Positions 33,481 to 41,285 of a stretch of 64,000 bases of DNA are shown piece by piece (positions within the stretch are counted from its first letter, which is position 1; each line of letters begins with the position of its first letter). A program made the translations under genes and the position numbers. This stretch comes from Micromonospora citrea. Its GTDB lineage: Bacteria > Actinomycetota > Actinomycetes > Mycobacteriales > Micromonosporaceae. The stretch covers positions 682,001 to 746,000 of the forward strand of contig NZ_FMHZ01000002.1 in NCBI RefSeq assembly GCF_900090315.1, in the 5' to 3' direction. A model generated the notes under the pieces. That model worked only from the letters and a program-made list of their open reading frames with translations, did no database searches and was not told the origin of the DNA.

Positions 33481-35208
33481 CCCATCCGATGGGGCTGGGT
33501 CGTGCACGGGTGTCGTCCTGCGGGGTCCGGCCTTCGCCTGCAGGCTTGACGTCGCGGCGTCAAGTTCTGCCTCGTCGGCGAGTGTGGTGTTGCCCTCGTA
33601 GGTCACGCCGGCCGGCGGGTCCGCGGCGCCCAGGGGGTCGGCGTCCCAGAAGTTGTTGCGGTAGACGACATGTTCCAGCGGCGGCGAGACGGTCAGGACG
33701 GCGGTGTTGTCCGCGCGGAGGACGACGTTGTCCTCGACCGTGACCCAGGCCGCGCCGTAGTCGGTGTAGAGCCCGAAGTTGTACGGCGTACGGGTGTCGA
33801 CGACGACGTTGCCTCGGATCACCGCGCCGTCGTCGGCCGACGTGCCCTGCGGTCCTGCCAGGTAGATGCCGCCGCCGTCGGCCAGCACGCCCATGGTGCG
33901 GACGATACGGTTGTGCAGGATTCGGGTGCCCTCACCCGGCCCGGCGACGATGCCGCAGTGCGGCACATCGGTGACCTCGTTGTGTGCGACGGTGCAGCCG
34001 CGGGTGCCCGTGACGGCGATGCCGGGTGAGCCGGCGTACTCCAGTCCGACGCGGAGGACCCGGTTGTCTTCGATCAGGGCCCTGCTGGCGTCGGTGACGG
34101 TGACGGCCGAGGTCGACAGCGTGTCGAAGCCACAACCCCGGACCGTCAGCTCCGAGCCACCCGCGAATCCGAGGCCGACCGCGCCCAGCCGAGTGAAGCG
34201 GCATCCTTCGACCTCTACGTGGGTGCAGTCGTTGAACTGGACGCAGGCCGGAATCGCGGATGACTCAGCCGGAACCATGACCCACGAGCCTTCGCCGAAC
34301 GGGATCTGGTCGACCTGGCCGCCCTCGTAGAAGCCGTTGCCATGGTAGTGCAGGAACCCCCGCTCGCTGCCGGGCCGGAGCCAGGTCGCGTCGGCGAACG
34401 TCAGACCGCGGAAGCTGACCTCGGCGGTGCCGCTGGCTCGCAGCAGCGTGTCCAGGACCGGGACGATCGCCGTGGTGTGTCGCGGATGCTCGCCCTCGCG
34501 CGGCAGGTAGCGCAGCAGGTGACGGCCGGGTCGGGAGCGGTCCAGGACGAAGGTGCCGGGCTCGGTGAGGAACGAGGCGTCGTTCTCCAGCCGGGTGGGA
34601 AGGCCCGGCCCGCGGGAGGTCTGCCCTTCGTACGAGGAGTTGTACAGGTCGTTGGCCCAGCCGAAGGCGGGTTGAACCATGGTGATGGTGACCGGGCCAC
34701 TGCCGGTTACCGTGGCGACGGGGCAGCGGGCCTCGGTCCAGGGGTAGACGCCCCGGTAGACGAACTCGACGTCGGCCGGGCTGTGCCAGGCCAGGGCGTC
34801 GACGACATACCCGGTCGGTGTTGTCGTGACGACGCCCGGCAGGCCGTCGACGCCGGCGCGTTCGGCTCGGCGGCCGTTGACGTGTAACTGGCGGGTGTTC
34901 AGCTCGCCCACCTCGCCCAGCCAGACGCCGTCCTCGACGCGCCAACCGGTGATCTCGCGGCCGCCGCTGACGACGACCTCTTCCTGGTCGTCGGTGCCGT
35001 AGCCGTAGGCCTGGAAGGTGGTTCCGGAGTCGACCGCGGTCAGTTCCAGCGGCTCGGTCAGCACATAGGTGCCGGCTCGGAGCAGGACCACGACGGCGCC
35101 GTGGACCGCCCTGGCCGCGTCACGTGCCCGGGCTATCGTGGCGAACGGTCGTTCAACGGTGCCGGGCCAGGCGTCGTCGCCCGAGAGGGCAACATGAAAC
35201 TCAATCAT
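33472..35208 (-). CDS. Right-handed parallel beta-helix protein, possibly with altered C-terminus
   Basis: 578 residues without signal peptide. The opening ALSGDDAWPGTVERPFATIARARDAARA and the repeats of the CTVAHNEVTDVPHCGI, ILHNRIVRTMG, AVIRGNVVVDTRTPYNFGLYTDYG type (coils about 290-540) are those of polysaccharide lyase/glycosidase-like beta-helix enzymes. Such proteins act on polysaccharides, but the specificity is unclear, and absence of an export signal suggests intracellular substrates. The last 25 residues overlap the IS5 remnant and look unrelated to the fold, so the natural end may have been replaced. Divergent from a TetR gene with a 15-base palindrome in between. No good ribosome site before ATG 35208. 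Confidence 0.75.
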   Translation of the reverse strand: MIEFHVALSGDDAWPGTVERPFATIARARDAARAVHGAVVVLLRAGTYVLTEPLELTAVDSGTTFQAYGYGTDDQEEVVVSGGREITGWRVEDGVWLGEVGELNTRQLHVNGRRAERAGVDGLPGVVTTTPTGYVVDALAWHSPADVEFVYRGVYPWTEARCPVATVTGSGPVTITMVQPAFGWANDLYNSSYEGQTSRGPGLPTRLENDASFLTEPGTFVLDRSRPGRHLLRYLPREGEHPRHTTAIVPVLDTLLRASGTAEVSFRGLTFADATWLRPGSERGFLHYHGNGFYEGGQVDQIPFGEGSWVMVPAESSAIPACVQFNDCTHVEVEGCRFTRLGAVGLGFAGGSELTVRGCGFDTLSTSAVTVTDASRALIEDNRVLRVGLEYAGSPGIAVTGTRGCTVAHNEVTDVPHCGIVAGPGEGTRILHNRIVRTMGVLADGGGIYLAGPQGTSADDGAVIRGNVVVDTRTPYNFGLYTDYGAAWVTVEDNVVLRADNTAVLTVSPPLEHVVYRNNFWDADPLGAADPPAGVTYEGNTTLADEAELDAATSSLQAKAGPRRTTPVHDPAPSDGWS

Positions 35209-35230
35209 GGCATGCAGATCCGTTCTTGAG

Positions 35231-35245
35231 GTTTATGCCATAAAC
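35231..35245. promoter_or_regulatory. TetR-type operator
   Basis: Perfect palindrome GTTTATG-C-CATAAAC in the 69-base space between the divergent beta-helix and TetR genes. It is AT-rich against the local background and well placed to block both promoters. Confidence 0.75.
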
Positions 35246-35277
35246 AAGACTGCCACCGTAAACTGAGGAGCGTGCGA

Positions 35278-36123
35278 ATGGCAAGCGGGAAAGCCGGCGA
35301 CCCCAACGTCGCGATCGAGCTGCTGTGGCGGGACGAGGAGCCGCCACCGCCCCGGCCGGGGCTGACCCTGGACCGCATCGTGCGGGCGGCCGTCGCGGTG
35401 GCCGACGCCGAGGGACTCGAAGGGCTGTCCATGCGCAAGGTCGGCGAGCGGCTCGGCTTCACCAGCATGTCCCTCTACCGCCACGTGCCCAGCCGAGACC
35501 AGCTGATCGACCTGATGCGTGACGCCGTCCTCGGGCAGCTCGCCGATGCGGCTCTCCCGGCCGGCGGGTGGCGGGAACGGCTGGCCGCGCTGGCCCGGGA
35601 GGGCTGGCAGGTGCGCCGGCGACACCCCTGGCTGGCCGAGGTGCGCGGCACGCGGCACGTGCCCGGCCCCAACGGCGTGGCCCACTACGAGCACCTGCTC
35701 AGCGCGGTCGCCGACACCGGCCTCGCGCCGGCCGAGGTCGTCGCCGTCGTCGGGGTCGTCGGCCGGTTCGTCGATGCCGAGGCCGCACGCCTGGTGGATG
35801 CGGCGCGGACGGAACGGCACAGCGGCGTGTCCGACCAGGACTGGTGGGGCGCCCACGACGCGCTGTACGCCCGCCTCGACCGCTACCCGACGCTGTCCTC
35901 GCTGTGGGAGGCCGGCGGATTCGACGAGCCGGAGGACGCGTTCGAGTTCGGGCTGCGCACCGTGCTCGACGGCGTCGAAGCCCTTGTTCAGCGACGCCGT
36001 GACGAAATCCGTCACGAAACATGTCGGAGCTGTGGCAGCCCGATGGAGCGGGCCCCTGCCGGACGCCCGCGAACATACTGCTCACAGGCTTGCCGCCAAC
36101 GCGCCTATCGCCAGCGCCGTTAG
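35278..36123 (+). CDS. TetR-family regulator with C-terminal zinc-ribbon-like tail
   Basis: 281 residues. N-terminal HTH around 30-75 (GLSMRKVGERLGFTSMSLYRHVPSRDQL, read as positions 45-72) and a TetR_C_1-like ligand domain (about 85-240; WRERLAALAREGWQVRRRHPWLAEV). The last 35 residues carry CRSCGSPMERAPAGRPRTYCSQACRQRAYRQRR, given as positions 249-281, a Cys4 zinc-ribbon-like module that is unusual on TetR proteins. I chose ATG 35278 because GAGGAG lies 7 bases upstream; GTG 35272 is too close. It probably represses itself and the divergent beta-helix gene through the palindrome at 35231. Confidence 0.82.
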   Translation: MASGKAGDPNVAIELLWRDEEPPPPRPGLTLDRIVRAAVAVADAEGLEGLSMRKVGERLGFTSMSLYRHVPSRDQLIDLMRDAVLGQLADAALPAGGWRERLAALAREGWQVRRRHPWLAEVRGTRHVPGPNGVAHYEHLLSAVADTGLAPAEVVAVVGVVGRFVDAEAARLVDAARTERHSGVSDQDWWGAHDALYARLDRYPTLSSLWEAGGFDEPEDAFEFGLRTVLDGVEALVQRRRDEIRHETCRSCGSPMERAPAGRPRTYCSQACRQRAYRQRR

Positions 36124-36184
36124 ATCAGGACTCGAGCCGCACCTGATGGAGTCGGAGTCCTGACTGGTAGTGGGGCTGCCCTCG

Positions 36185-36206
36185 CCCTGGACGCCTCAGG
36201 GCTCGA
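36185..36206 (+). repeat. 22-bp direct repeat, right copy
   Basis: Partner of 32917-32938, differing at one base. It lies in the 389-base gap 36124-36512 between the convergent TetR and SRPBCC genes. That gap otherwise contains only an imperfect hairpin (CTGCGGTCGGC 36293-36303 with GCCGACGCAG 36310-36319, one bulged G) that could end transcription. I see no gene there. Confidence 0.7.
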
Positions 36207-36512
36207 TGGCATGCGGGCCAGGCTGACCGGCCGGCGAGCGGCTGCGCGACGTGCTGAAGCCGTGGTCTCCTACGCCACGCCGCCAGCCCTCCCTGCGGTC
36301 GGCGTGCCGGCCGACGCAGCGTACGGAAGAAGTGCGACCAGGTGCCCGTCGCGGTGGTGCGGGGCAGTCGCGCTCGTCGCGCAGCCCTGTTGGTCACGCC
36401 CGCCCGGCCGGACACCGTGGACACGCGCGGCCGGCTGGTGGGCTTGCGCCGTCACCGGCCGGCGCACGGGTCGCCGTCGGCGCGCGGCCGTGCACAGGTG
36501 ATCCGCCCGCCC

Positions 36513-37607
36513 CTACAGGCCGGCGCACGGGGCGTCGCCCACCGTGCAGCTCTCGGGCGCCTTGGTGCGTACGTCGGCGTCGCTGACCTCGAACGTGAAA
36601 GTGCGCGATCCCCCTGCGGGCACGGGCGGCCCGGTGAAGGTGACCTTCTGCCCGTCCTGCCGCCAGTCGGCCCCACTCGCGTCGTCGACCGTGCCGCCGT
36701 CGGCCAGCGTGACGACCACCGTCCAGCCCTTGACGGCCGTCCCGCCCGCGTTGTCGACCACCACCTCCCCGGTGAAGCCGAAGAGCCGGGTGGAGGCGGT
36801 CCCGTAGCGGGCGGTCACGGCGGGGGCGGACGGCGCGAGCGAGCTGGCCGTGGCCGAGGGTTTCGCCGTTGCCGTGGGGGTGCGACTCGGGCGGGTGGCG
36901 GCCGGGGTGGCGGTCCGCGTGGGCCGCGCGGAGGAGGTCGGTCGGGCCGAGGCGCTCGACGTGGCCGCCGCCGTCGGCGCCGGGGTGGCGGCCGGGGCCG
37001 GGACCGGGGCGGCGGTACGGTCCGGGCCGTCGGGCAGCGCGGCCCACACCGTCGCCCCCGCCGCCAGCACGGCGGCGGCCAGGCCGGCGACCAGCAGCGG
37101 CCGGCCGCGGCGGCCGGCGGCCGGCTCTACGGGCGCCTCGGTGACCGGCAGCTCCGCCGTCATGCCGACCTCACCACGGTTGAGGTCCACCTGTCGGAAG
37201 GCGAGCCAGTCGAGGATCGCGGGCAGTCGTCCCGCGATGGCCTGCCGGTAGCACTCCTCGCGCTGTTCCCGCTGCTCGTCGGTCCAGCTGCCGTGCTCCA
37301 GCACCTCGCGGACCGAAAGCCGGCTGCCCTCGGCGGTGGGCTCCAGGGAACAGGTCAGCCGGCTGCGCCGGCCGCCCTCGAGGCAGCGCAACGCGATCAG
37401 CTCCGGCTCCCGCCGTTCGGTCAGCTCCGCGTCCACCGCGGCGTCGAAGCCGGGCAGCCCCGCCGTGTACAGCAGCAGCCGGTTACGCGTCCCGTCCATC
37501 AATTCGACCTCGGTGAACCACCGGGCGAGCAACTCGCGGTCCGTCAATGCGCGCCACACCCGGTTCGCCGGGTGGAACAGGTCGACCTGCGTGCCGATCT
37601 CGATCAC
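36513..37607 (-). CDS. SRPBCC-domain protein with membrane anchor and carbohydrate-binding-like exterior
   Basis: 364 residues. Residues 1-135 are an AHSA1/SRPBCC-like domain (VDLFHPANRVWRALTDRELLARWF, in two parts, and LTCSLEPTAEGSRLSVREVLEHG). One membrane span follows at about 168-190 (PLLVAGLAAAVLAAGATVWA), then a Pro/Thr/Ala-rich stalk (190-265), then a beta-sandwich resembling CBM2 modules (GFTGEVVVDNAGGTAVKGW, TVVVTLADGGTV, WRQDGQKVTFTGPPVPAGGS). Topology would put the SRPBCC part inside and the CBM-like part outside. Start GTG 37607 fits the domain edge. The combination could be a sensor of an extracellular glycan, but this is inference. Confidence 0.72.
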   Translation of the reverse strand: MIEIGTQVDLFHPANRVWRALTDRELLARWFTEVELMDGTRNRLLLYTAGLPGFDAAVDAELTERREPELIALRCLEGGRRSRLTCSLEPTAEGSRLSVREVLEHGSWTDEQREQREECYRQAIAGRLPAILDWLAFRQVDLNRGEVGMTAELPVTEAPVEPAAGRRGRPLLVAGLAAAVLAAGATVWAALPDGPDRTAAPVPAPAATPAPTAAATSSASARPTSSARPTRTATPAATRPSRTPTATAKPSATASSLAPSAPAVTARYGTASTRLFGFTGEVVVDNAGGTAVKGWTVVVTLADGGTVDDASGADWRQDGQKVTFTGPPVPAGGSRTFTFEVSDADVRTKAPESCTVGDAPCAGL

Positions 37608-37739
37608 GGCGAGACTCTACGGTCCCGGGGGCGGGACCGCAGGCCGGGGCCGCCGTACGGTCCACAGCCGCCGGAGCCGGCGCGCGGCCGATGCCCGCCC
37701 CTGCCGCCGTCGTCCGCGCCGGCGACGGTCGTGGCCTCG

Positions 37740-37811
37740 CTGCGAGCGGAGGACTCGAACCTCCATCGCCCGCTCCAGAGGCGGGTGTGCTGCCGATTGC
37801 ACCAGCTCGCA
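37740..37811 (-). tRNA. tRNA-Gln (CTG anticodon)
   Basis: A 72-base cloverleaf read on the minus strand: acceptor TGCGAGC/GCTCGCA (7 bp), D stem GTGC/GCAC, anticodon stem CCCGC/GCGGG with loop CTCTGGA giving anticodon CUG, T stem GGAGG/CCTCC with loop TTCGAGT, discriminator G. All stems pair perfectly. CCA is not encoded. Confidence 0.95.
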
Positions 37812-37844
37812 AGGGTTCCGTCCCGCGACGCGGCGACGGACCGT

Positions 37845-37956
37845 GCCCCGACCAGGATTCGAACCTGCTCCTCGGCACCTCAGGCACCGACGTGATCTTC
37901 GATGACCGGGTCATCGAAGATCACGTCAGTTGTCGCAACACTTTCCGGGGCGGGGC
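37845..37956 (-). ncRNA. Degenerate tRNA or tRNA-like RNA containing a 17-bp hairpin
   Basis: The 3' half matches a tRNA: T arm CAGG-TTCGAAT-CCTG joined directly to an acceptor strand TCGGGGC, preceded by a four-base variable loop and an anticodon-like arm CGGTG-CCTGAGG-TGCCG. The 5' half is not a normal tRNA. It holds a small hairpin GTTG-CGA-CAAC and a perfect 17-bp hairpin whose arms start GACGTGATCTTCGATGA (closed by CCCGG). A distant GCCCCG (37951-37956) could pair with the acceptor strand at six positions. Either a tRNA broken by insertion or a larger tRNA-mimic. It lies 34 bases from tRNA-Gln and downstream of DUF998 and rtcB on the same strand. Confidence 0.45.
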
Positions 37957-37992
37957 TCGCCCGCTCGACAGTCGGGACGTCGGCCGAAACCG

Positions 37993-38682
37993 TCAGTTCG
38001 ACGTCGTTGTGGCGAGCCTGGCGATCGTCGCGGAGAGCCAGACCAGGCCCACGGCCGCTCCCGTGAAGAAGAGCAGGACGCTTGCCGACGAACCGACGAA
38101 ACCGGCGATGACGACCACCGGAACGATGCGGGAGGCCAGCGCCCAGCCACGCCGGCCCTGGGCGGAGAAGGGACGCGCGAGCGCGATGAACGCCGCGCAC
38201 AACGCCAGGTAGCCGATCATGCCGCCGACCATGTGGACGGCGCCGTTGGTGCTGAGAGCGGTGGTCGGACCGTCGGGGGTGCCGACGGGGAACCCGGCGC
38301 CGGGGTCGGCGGCGAACACCGCGCTGACCAGGAACGAGGCGCCGAACACGGTGACCAGCCGGGGCGCCCAGGTGGCGCCCGGCCCGTCCCGCAGCGCTCG
38401 CCGCAGGCCGGTCGCGCCGACGATGATCAGCGTTCCGGCGACGACGAAATTGATCACTTGGATCCAGCCCCAGTCTCCGAGGCTGAGCTGGCTGATGGCG
38501 TTGCGGGTGAAGTCGAAGCCCTCGCGGGTCAGACCCTGGACCACGCCCACTGCCAGGAACAGCGGGCCCGCAGCGACACCGCAGCCCATCAGTACCCGGT
38601 GCGTCGGACGGGTGCGAGTGCTGGTGGTCCGGAGTCGCGCCCCCGTCGGCGCGACCGGCTCGACCGTGTTGGTGATGTTCAT
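37993..38682 (-). CDS. DUF998 membrane protein
   Basis: 229 residues with six spans. The family pattern is clear: GVAAGPLFLAVGVVQGLTREGFDFTRNAISQLSLGDWGWIQ (positions 35-75, written in part as GFDFTRNAISQLSLGD) and FPVGTPDGP before the fourth span. The biochemical role of DUF998 is unknown. ATG 38682 is the only good start. Upstream, GTTGA (38774) and TCAAC (38786) form a small dyad that could be an operator. It lies between rtcB and the tRNA-like element, all on the minus strand. Confidence 0.85.
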   Translation of the reverse strand: MNITNTVEPVAPTGARLRTTSTRTRPTHRVLMGCGVAAGPLFLAVGVVQGLTREGFDFTRNAISQLSLGDWGWIQVINFVVAGTLIIVGATGLRRALRDGPGATWAPRLVTVFGASFLVSAVFAADPGAGFPVGTPDGPTTALSTNGAVHMVGGMIGYLALCAAFIALARPFSAQGRRGWALASRIVPVVVIAGFVGSSASVLLFFTGAAVGLVWLSATIARLATTTSN

Positions 38683-38836
38683 GCGTGGGTTCCCATCGTG
38701 GAGGGTGAAGCGGTGATGACCTCCAGTTTTCGAGGGCCGACGGCGTCGATCAAGCCAAGATCAAAGCAGGACCGTTGACCTGGATTCAACGAAAAGGCCG
38801 ACGTGTTCAGGTGCCAGGAACCTCCACCGGGGCGTA

Positions 38837-38870
38837 CGACCGGCGCCCGCCCCTCCACGGGCGCCGGTCG
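38837..38870 (-). terminator. Hairpin after rtcB
   Basis: Perfect 13-bp stem CGACCGGCGCCCG (38837-38849) with CGGGCGCCGGTCG (38858-38870), 8-base loop, starting 4 bases past the rtcB stop. No T tract, as is common in this GC class. Confidence 0.75.
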
Positions 38871-38874
38871 ACGG

Positions 38875-40074
38875 TCAACCCTTCACGCAGACGACCTGCT
38901 TGAGGTGCGCCACCACCTCGACCAGGTCCTCCTGCTGCGACATCACCTCGGTGATGTCCTTGTACGCGCCGGGGATCTCGTCGACCACCCCGGCGTCCTT
39001 GCGGCACTCCACCCCGGCGGTCTGCGCGGCCAGGTCGTCGGTGGTGTACGTGCGCTTCGCCTGCGCCCGCGACATCCGCCGCCCCGCCCCGTGCGAGGCG
39101 GAGCAGTACGCGTCGGTGTTCCCCTTGCCCCGCACGATGTACGACCCGGTGCCCATCGACCCCGGGATGATGCCCAGGTCCCCCCGGCCGGCCCGGATCG
39201 CGCCCTTGCGGGTCACCAGCACGTCGACGCCGCCGTAGCTCTCCTCCGCCACGTAGTTGTGGTGGCACGAGATCGGCTCGTCGTAGCGCACCTCGGGGAA
39301 CTGCCCGCGCACCACCTCGCAGAGCAGGGCGAGCATGACCGCCCGGTTGCGCCGCGCGTACTCCTGCGCCCACCACAGGTCCCGGCGGTAGGCGTCCATC
39401 TCCGGCGTCCCGGCGAGGAACACCGCGAGGTCGCGGTCGGGCAGGTCGGCGTTGTGCGGCAGCCGCCGGGCGACGGAGATGTGCCGCTCCGCCAGTTCCT
39501 TGCCGATGTTGCGGGAGCCGGAGTGCAGCATCAGCCACACCCGTCCCGCGTCCGCGCCGCCCTGTTCCAGGCAGACCTCGATGAAGTGGTTGCCGCCGCC
39601 GAGCGTGCCGAGCTGCCGCTGGGCCCGCGTCTCCAGTTGCGCCACCCGCCGGTCGAGGCCGGCGAACCGGCCCCAGAAGTCGTCCCAGCCGGACTGCTCC
39701 AGGCCCCGGATCCGGCGCGGGTCGACCGGCTTCTCCCGCTGGTTGAACCCGACCGGGATGGTCGCCTCGATCGCCGAGCGCAGCCCGGCCAGGTCGTCCG
39801 GGAGGTCGGCGGCGGTCAGCGAGGTGCGCACCGCCGACATGCCGCAGCCGATGTCGACGCCGACCGCGGCCGGCGAGACGGCCTGGCGCATCGCGATGAC
39901 CGAGCCGACCGTGGCGCCCTTGCCGAAGTGCACGTCGGGCATGACCGCGACGCCCTCCACCCACGGAAGCGCGCCGATGTTGCGCAGCTGCCGGGCGGCC
40001 TGCGGCTCGATGGCGTACGGATCGGTCCAGACCCGGACCGGCGCGCGGGTGCCCGCGAGCGGGGTGTAACTCAT
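38875..40074 (-). CDS. rtcB: RNA-splicing/repair ligase RtcB
   Basis: 399 residues. RtcB joins 2',3'-cyclic phosphate or 3'-phosphate RNA ends to 5'-OH ends with GTP and Mn. Metal and catalytic positions are visible: MPDVHFGKGATVGSV (His49), VGVDIGCGM (Asp and Cys77), GTLGGGNHFIEV, LHSGSRNIG, CHHNY, and CSASHGAGRRMSR with the guanylylated His. ATG 40074 has GAGGAG at correct spacing. No archease or RtcR gene is visible nearby, so control is not the enterobacterial kind. A tRNA-like fold lies 60 bases upstream in the leader, and a tRNA and tRNA-like element lie downstream, consistent with a role in tRNA repair. Confidence 0.95.
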   Translation of the reverse strand: MSYTPLAGTRAPVRVWTDPYAIEPQAARQLRNIGALPWVEGVAVMPDVHFGKGATVGSVIAMRQAVSPAAVGVDIGCGMSAVRTSLTAADLPDDLAGLRSAIEATIPVGFNQREKPVDPRRIRGLEQSGWDDFWGRFAGLDRRVAQLETRAQRQLGTLGGGNHFIEVCLEQGGADAGRVWLMLHSGSRNIGKELAERHISVARRLPHNADLPDRDLAVFLAGTPEMDAYRRDLWWAQEYARRNRAVMLALLCEVVRGQFPEVRYDEPISCHHNYVAEESYGGVDVLVTRKGAIRAGRGDLGIIPGSMGTGSYIVRGKGNTDAYCSASHGAGRRMSRAQAKRTYTTDDLAAQTAGVECRKDAGVVDEIPGAYKDITEVMSQQEDLVEVVAHLKQVVCVKG

Positions 40075-40134
40075 CGTCGTCTCCTCGTGTCGTCGGCTGG
40101 TCGCCACCGTCGCGGTGGGACCGGGGAGGTTCGA

Positions 40135-40201
40135 CGGCCGCCCGGGAATCGAACCCGGCGAGAGCGACCTGCACGGCCTCTCCGCGCCCAGCGCGCGGCC
40201 G
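40135..40201 (-). ncRNA. Compact tRNA-like fold in the rtcB leader
   Basis: Read on the minus strand, 67 bases fold as a mini-cloverleaf: acceptor CGGCCGC/GCGGCCG (7 of 7), D-like arm GCGC-TGG-GCGC, anticodon-like arm GAGAG/CTCTC with a 13-base loop, and T arm CCGGG-TTCGATT-CCCGG joined without a gap to the acceptor strand, exactly as in tRNA. The T loop is canonical. The two-base linker after the acceptor, a normal anticodon loop and CCA are missing, so it is unlikely to decode. It could be a ligase substrate mimic or sensor controlling rtcB, or a relic tRNA. The rest of the gap 40075-40591 holds the terminator and small ORF listed below. Confidence 0.6.
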
Positions 40202-40254
40202 GCCCGTCGGGTGCTGGTCGACGGGTGCGGCGGGGGAAGTCGGTCCGTTCGGAC

Positions 40255-40289
40255 GAAAAAGCCGCCCGGACCCCGACGGGGTGGGCGGC
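40255..40289 (-). terminator. Intrinsic terminator upstream of rtcB
   Basis: On the minus strand GCCGCCC-ACCCC-gtc-GGGGT-CC-GGGCGGC (one 2-base bulge) is followed by TTTTT. It is a textbook intrinsic terminator 181 bases before the rtcB start. It either ends a small upstream gene or acts as an attenuator in a long rtcB leader. Confidence 0.7.
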
Positions 40290-40307
40290 CGCGCGTGCGC
40301 GCTGGCG

Positions 40308-40403
40308 CTAGTCGCGCCGCCACCCTGGCTGCCGGCCCTGCTCGGAGCGGCAGCGGCCGAGGACCCGCTCGCCTGTGAACAGCGAGGCACCGCCGCTTGG
40401 CAT
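40308..40403 (-). CDS. Possible 31-residue peptide before the terminator
   Basis: ATG 40403 to TAG 40308 encodes a short basic peptide (MPSGGASLFTGERVLGRC at its start, ending QPGWRRD). AGGTGG lies 3 bases before the ATG, which is close. Codons are GC-ending, but at this length that is weak support. Its interest lies in ending 19 bases before the intrinsic terminator upstream of rtcB, the layout of a leader peptide or a tiny monocistronic gene. Confidence 0.3.
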   Translation of the reverse strand: MPSGGASLFTGERVLGRCRSEQGRQPGWRRD

Positions 40404-40591
40404 GAGCCACCTGGCGTCGGTGCGGGCGCGCTGCGACACGGCGTACTCCCTGGGGCGATCGGTTGACCTTGCGCCGACGACGGTAGGCGCGTCGGACCGT
40501 GGTCGCAATGGATATTGGCCGAACGTTTCGGTCGGCGCCGCACCGTCCCGCAGCTACCGTTCCGGCCCGAAGGCGAGAGGGAGGGGTCCAA

Positions 40592-41191
40592 ATGCAGCTC
40601 AAGCGGTCCGTGGCCGAGCGGTTCCGGCAGGTCAACGGCGATCACCCGATGACGGCGGCGGACGACGCGTACGTCAGCGAGCAGTTCGTGGTGCTCGACG
40701 AGCTGTGCGCCGCGCGCGGGTGCGACGCGGACGACGTACGCCGGCTGATGCTCGACCGGCGGCTGCCACTGCCGGGCTACCTGCGCTCCGACGGCGCGGA
40801 GATGGTGCCCGCGGATTTCTTCGCGCTCGCCGACGCGGCCGGCGGGACCAACGGGCTGGAGGCGTGGTTCACCGACCACTGGGCGGATCCGGGCGTCGGA
40901 GCGGCGGAGTGGGACGCCTACCTGAGTGGCCGGTACGTCTGCCTGCGGTCGGTCAGCCCGGCCACGATCCGCCGCAAGGACGACCTGGTGGCGGCGATCC
41001 GGGCGGCGCTGGCGGACCTCGACGCCGACCTGCCCGGCGGCGACGCGGCGGCGCGGCTGCCCGCCCTGGTCGACGAGCTGGACACGCTGGAACCGGCGTT
41101 CACCGCGTACGACCGGCTGCGCTTCGGCGGCCCGACCTCCCGGGACACCTTCATCGACGCGGTGCGGGCCCGGCTGCGCCGGCTCGTCTGA
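40592..41191 (+). CDS. DUF6058-like protein
   Basis: 199 residues, soluble and helical. DAYVSEQFVVLDELCAARGCDADDVRRLML, given as positions 26-55, and PGYLRSDGAEMVPADFFAL resemble a family annotated as DUF6058, sometimes called natural-product biosynthesis protein without a known reaction. ATG 40592 follows GAGAGGGAGGGG. It stands alone, divergent from the rtcB leader. The family call is from memory of the motif and moderate in certainty. Confidence 0.65.
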   Translation: MQLKRSVAERFRQVNGDHPMTAADDAYVSEQFVVLDELCAARGCDADDVRRLMLDRRLPLPGYLRSDGAEMVPADFFALADAAGGTNGLEAWFTDHWADPGVGAAEWDAYLSGRYVCLRSVSPATIRRKDDLVAAIRAALADLDADLPGGDAAARLPALVDELDTLEPAFTAYDRLRFGGPTSRDTFIDAVRARLRRLV

Positions 41192-41285
41192 CGGCGGGCC
41201 CGGGCGAACTGGGGTTTCGCCACGATCATGACCCGCGTCACGGGAACTTCTCTATCGCTACCCATCCGACCTAGGTTAGGGAGCG

